In this document: piece by piece, positions 61,056-64,000 of the stretch
How the letters are laid out: each line of letters begins with the position of its first letter
Position numbering within the stretch: the stretch's first letter is position 1
Assembly: GCA_050011535.1 (NCBI GenBank)
Contig: JBEKIX010000008.1
Span: 1-64,000, forward strand
DNA: 64,000 nucleotides
Origin: JAFNAG01 sp050011535
GTDB lineage: Bacteria; Acidobacteriota; UBA6911
Direction: 5' to 3'
The notes under the pieces: generated by a model
The model's input: only the letters and a program-made list of their open reading frames with translations
Database searches by the model: none
Told to the model about the DNA's origin: nothing
Program-made: the position numbers and the translations under genes

Positions 61056-63295
61056 TGATGAAGCGGCGGATAAACGCAGTGGAGCGCGAATCCAATCCCG
61101 CGTTCTTCTGCGTTTGTCGGCGGCCTGGCCTTTGTCTTCTGCTCCTTGTGGCGGCCCTCCTGAACGCATCCTCCGCGCCGGCCGCCCCACGCAACCCTCC
61201 GAAGGTAGGTTTGGTGCTCAGTGGAGGCGGAGCCCGAGGCGCCGCGCACATCGGCGTGCTGAAAGTTTTTGAGCGCGAGGGTATCCCCATTGATTGCATC
61301 GCCGGCACCAGCTTCGGCGCGCTCGTGGGCGGGTTGTACGCGCTTGGCTACAAAGCCGCGGAAATCGAGCAGATCTTCACAAAAGAGGGCTGGACATCCG
61401 TTTTCAGCAACCAGCCCGACATGTCCCTCGCTCCCTTGCTGGCGCAAGTCCGAGCCCGCTATCAAGGGGAACTCTATTTTCGCGGATGGATCCTGGAGCT
61501 GCCCGGCGGGCTTCTCGCAGGCCAGCGGCTGGTGGAAATTCTCGACCGCCTCACAACCGAGCGCACGATCGCGGCGGGCTTCGATTTCGACAAGCTGGTT
61601 ATTCCCTTTCGCGCCGTGGCCACCGACCTCGTTTCCGGCAATCGGTACGTGTTTCGCGACGGGTCCATGACCGACTCCATTCGCGCGTCGATCGCCGCCC
61701 CTCCTCTGTTCACGCCGGTCGAAAAAGACGGGATGCTGCTTGCAGACGGGGGGCTGGTCGACAACCTCCCCACCGATGTCGCGCGCGACATGGGCGCCGA
61801 TATCGTGATTGCGGTCGATGTGACTTCTCCCTTGTTGGAAAAGGAACAAATCAAGACGTTCATCGACGTCCTGGACCAATCCATCGGCCTTCAGATGCAG
61901 CACAGCGTGGAGAGCAACCGCAAGCTTGCAAACCTCGTTCTGCGGCCGGACCTTAAGCAGTACACGGGAATCGACTATACCGGAATTTCCCAGATAATCC
62001 AGATCGGCGCCGACGAAGCGGAAAAACAGCTGCCGGCCCTGAAGTCTCTCCTCGCAGGTGTGCCTGGACGGCCTTCCCGGCCGCTCGTGATGGGCGTCAC
62101 CCCGACGATCGCATCGGTTTCGTTTGAAGGGCTCAAGGCCATCCCGGCCACTCAGCTTCGCAACGCCGTGAAGGCGCGAGCCGGCCAGCCATTGGACATC
62201 AACGTCCTGGAAAAAGACCTGAGCCGGCTGTACGCTACATCCCTGTTCGACCAGGTCGATTTTCACCTGGCACCCGCCGGGAATAATGCATATAGCCTTA
62301 CCTATACCCTGCGGGAATACCCTTTGTACACTCTGGGCGCCGCCATTCGGTACGATCCCGATTATGGCCTGGTTGCCCTGGGCGAGGTGCGTGCACGCCA
62401 GCTCTTTCACACTCCTTCGACGCTCACCATTTCGAGCCAGTTCGGCGGTCTCGACAGCGACTTTGCCCGCCTGCAGTATGTTCCCTTCCCTCAATTGCCT
62501 TTTTTCTACCTCGCACCTGAGGTGCATCTCGATCGGCGCGAGTATCTGGACATTCAGAACGAAACCATGGTGGATAAGTTCACAAACCGGCAGATCGGCG
62601 GCCAATTGATGGTCGGCACGGTGTTCAAACGATCGGAGATCGAGGCGGGCTATCAGGTCGACCACGCATCCATCACGGGCGGCACTGCACCCAATCGCCA
62701 GGAAGGCGCTGCCAAGTTGAGAGGGCTCAGGTTTAACTTGAATCACAACACGCTCGACGCGCAGCTCTTTCCTGCCAGGGGAACGCTGTTGTCCGCGCGA
62801 ATCGACGAGCGCGAAAAGATGTTCGGCAGCGATTTCAGCTTCACTAAATACGCACTTGATTTCAGGCGCTATTTCCCGGTTTCGAAAAGGTCAACGGTGC
62901 AGATCTACTTTTCCGCGGGTCACGAACGCGGGTCGGTTCCGTTTTACGAACGGTTTTATCTGGGCGGTTTCAACGTGTCCGATGGGGGGCCACGTCATCT
63001 CATCGGATTCGGTTTCGATGAGCTGCCTGCAAAGCAGATGGGAATCGCCGCGATTGCGTACCGCTACCAGTGGCTCACCCACCCGCTCGGATTTGTAAAT
63101 AGCGGATACCTTACCGGATATTTCAACGCAGCTTCCGTCAGCGACCGTGCGACCACGCCGTACGATTTCAATCTATATCAGGGAGGCGGCGCTGAATTAG
63201 CCTTCAACACGCTGATCGGCCCGATGCGCTTTGCCGGAGGATGGGGCGAGGGCGGCCGCTACAATTTCTATTTCACCTTCGGCCCCGCCTTCTGA
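61052..63295 (+). CDS. Patatin-like phospholipase fused to a POTRA/Omp85-type barrel (PlpD-like), 747 aa
   Basis: Layout: an N-terminal signal region (RPGLCLLLLVAALLNASSAPAA), a patatin domain with the oxyanion motif GGGARG at 58-63, Ser87 in GTSFG and D232 in DGG, then a POTRA-like domain (SVSFEGLKAIPATQLRNAVKARAGQPLDINVLEKDLSRLYATSLFDQVDFHL) and a 16-strand-type barrel ending in FTFGPAF with a terminal Phe. This is the order of Pseudomonas PlpD (type Vd secretion); both catalytic residues are present, so lipase activity is likely. The mature passenger would sit at the cell surface or in the periplasm. Start overlaps ftsZ (ATGA); three consecutive ATGs are available. Confidence 0.9.
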   Translation: MMMKRRINAVERESNPAFFCVCRRPGLCLLLLVAALLNASSAPAAPRNPPKVGLVLSGGGARGAAHIGVLKVFEREGIPIDCIAGTSFGALVGGLYALGYKAAEIEQIFTKEGWTSVFSNQPDMSLAPLLAQVRARYQGELYFRGWILELPGGLLAGQRLVEILDRLTTERTIAAGFDFDKLVIPFRAVATDLVSGNRYVFRDGSMTDSIRASIAAPPLFTPVEKDGMLLADGGLVDNLPTDVARDMGADIVIAVDVTSPLLEKEQIKTFIDVLDQSIGLQMQHSVESNRKLANLVLRPDLKQYTGIDYTGISQIIQIGADEAEKQLPALKSLLAGVPGRPSRPLVMGVTPTIASVSFEGLKAIPATQLRNAVKARAGQPLDINVLEKDLSRLYATSLFDQVDFHLAPAGNNAYSLTYTLREYPLYTLGAAIRYDPDYGLVALGEVRARQLFHTPSTLTISSQFGGLDSDFARLQYVPFPQLPFFYLAPEVHLDRREYLDIQNETMVDKFTNRQIGGQLMVGTVFKRSEIEAGYQVDHASITGGTAPNRQEGAAKLRGLRFNLNHNTLDAQLFPARGTLLSARIDEREKMFGSDFSFTKYALDFRRYFPVSKRSTVQIYFSAGHERGSVPFYERFYLGGFNVSDGGPRHLIGFGFDELPAKQMGIAAIAYRYQWLTHPLGFVNSGYLTGYFNAASVSDRATTPYDFNLYQGGGAELAFNTLIGPMRFAGGWGEGGRYNFYFTFGPAF

Positions 63296-63305
63296 AGAGC
63301 GTAAC

Positions 63306-63393
63306 TGACGGAGCCTGGAGTCAAACGCCACTCAATCAGCTCAACATCGGGGCAAACCGGCGCTGGGAGCGCTTTTGACTCCAGGCTCCGTCA
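63306..63393. repeat. Perfect 20-bp inverted repeat with 48-bp loop between convergent genes
   Basis: TGACGGAGCCTGGAGTCAAA (63306-63325) is exactly mirrored at 63374-63393. The right arm includes the rhomboid stop codon. The hairpin may end transcription of both the patatin gene and the rhomboid gene, or mark the ends of a small inserted element. Confidence 0.75.
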
Positions 63394-64000
63394 ATGGATG
63401 GTGGGTTTTTTCTCGTCCTCAATCTTGTGTCGCAGTTCGGAGTAATACACCTCGAACTGGCGTTTGAGTTCCTCGCGGCGCCGGCGGGAATGAAACTCCT
63501 CGTATCGGTGAAACCAGTCGTGCCCCTTGAGGAAAACATAGCCGACCAGGATGCCGCCCAGGTGGGCAATGTTCGAGACTCCCGGAGCGCTGCCGGTAAT
63601 CGACGAGAGGAAGGCAAGAACTCCCATGAAGAGCACGAGCCACTTGACTTTGATGGGGAACAGAAAATAGAGATATACCAGCCGCTCGGGGTAAAGAAGA
63701 CCATAGGCGAGCAACAACCCGTAGATCGCGCCGGAAGCTCCGATCGTCACGGTCAGCGCGTTCACCCCAACGATGTAGGAACAGAGCCCGGCGCCGATGC
63801 CGGTGACAAAATAATAGGTGAGAAAGCGTTTCGGTCCCCAGACTCGTTCCAGGTCGTTGCCGAACATGTAGAGCGTAAACATATTGATGAAGATGTGGAA
63901 GAATCCGTCGTGCAGGAACATGTAGCTGAGGAGTTGCCAGAGCATGAACTCATGAGTGATGCGCCATGGAATCAGCCCGAAGTATAAATCAATAAAGTTG
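63391..64000 (-). CDS. Rhomboid-family intramembrane serine protease (5' end outside window)
   Basis: The gene runs past the right edge: the frame reads NFIDLYFGLIPWRITHEFMLWQLLSYMFLHDG from 64000. Rhomboid motifs are visible: FLHDGFFHIFINMFTLYMFG (the HxxxN region), GASGAIYGLLLAYG with the catalytic serine, and SNIAHLGGILVGYVF with the catalytic histidine. A charged tail (HSRRRREELKRQFEVYYSEL) follows the last span. The catalytic Ser-His dyad is complete, so it is probably an active protease. Confidence 0.93.
   Translation of the reverse strand, partial: NFIDLYFGLIPWRITHEFMLWQLLSYMFLHDGFFHIFINMFTLYMFGNDLERVWGPKRFLTYYFVTGIGAGLCSYIVGVNALTVTIGASGAIYGLLLAYGLLYPERLVYLYFLFPIKVKWLVLFMGVLAFLSSITGSAPGVSNIAHLGGILVGYVFLKGHDWFHRYEEFHSRRRREELKRQFEVYYSELRHKIEDEKKPTIH

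Overview
The window is a GC-rich bacterial chromosomal segment dominated by housekeeping genes. It encodes an outer-membrane biogenesis block (BamA-family protein, SurA-like N-domain protein, TamB), an F-type ATP synthase with paired b/b' stalk subunits, a CIRCE-controlled groESL operon, and a complete division/cell-wall (dcw) cluster whose MurE carries the DNPR motif of meso-diaminopimelate-adding enzymes. This points to a diderm with DAP-type peptidoglycan. The combination of ATP synthase genes without atpB/atpE, a PASTA-bearing FtsI and small winged-helix/membrane-protein pairs looks most like Acidobacteriota; that assignment is inference from gene content, not from a marker search. No rRNA, tRNA, CRISPR array, phage or insertion sequence was recognised.

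Layout. 1-1719: a possible TonB-type C-terminus, a 7Fe ferredoxin and a PLP aminotransferase. 1786-7230 (minus): three tandem paralogues of an unrecognised secreted protein of about 555 residues, separated by spacers that share a long imperfect hairpin made of hexamer repeats. 7481-12803: an SDR oxidoreductase, a repeat-like spacer, uppS, a winged-helix regulator with a membrane-protein partner and a palindromic operator candidate, an M23 peptidase and an alpha/beta hydrolase. 13049-15201 (minus): groES-groEL with CIRCE, promoter and terminator. 15364-16955: a secreted TPR protein and a small membrane protein. 17113-23220 (minus): atpF'-atpF-atpH-atpA-atpG-atpD-atpC. 23373-28648: a GT-C glycosyltransferase, folE, a YihY/BrkB protein, queA, an orphan anti-sigma-like zinc protein and a Spy/ZraP-like protein. 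28696-33425 (minus): rplU-rpmA-(terminator)-obgE-nadD-rsfS-rlmH-dksA-like-comF. 33557-35712 (minus): a two-component system. 35794-44149 (minus): ychF-bamA-like-surA-N-tamB. 44336-61055 (plus): promoter, MraZ boxes and mraZ-rsmH-ftsL-ftsI-murE-murF-mraY-murD-ftsW-murG-murC-ftsQ-ftsA-ftsZ. 61052-63295: a patatin/Omp85-barrel protein overlapping ftsZ. 63391-64000 (minus): a rhomboid protease cut by the window edge.

The genes work together in recognisable groups: precursor synthesis and lipid carrier (murC-F, mraY, murG, uppS), septum assembly (ftsL/I/W/Q/A/Z), outer-membrane protein insertion (BamA-like, TamB, SurA-N), translation (L21, L27, Obg, RsfS, RlmH, QueA), folding (GroESL) and energy (F1Fo). 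The least explained parts are the triplicated secreted family with its hairpin spacers, the regulator/membrane pair with its operator, and the patatin-barrel protein coupled to ftsZ.
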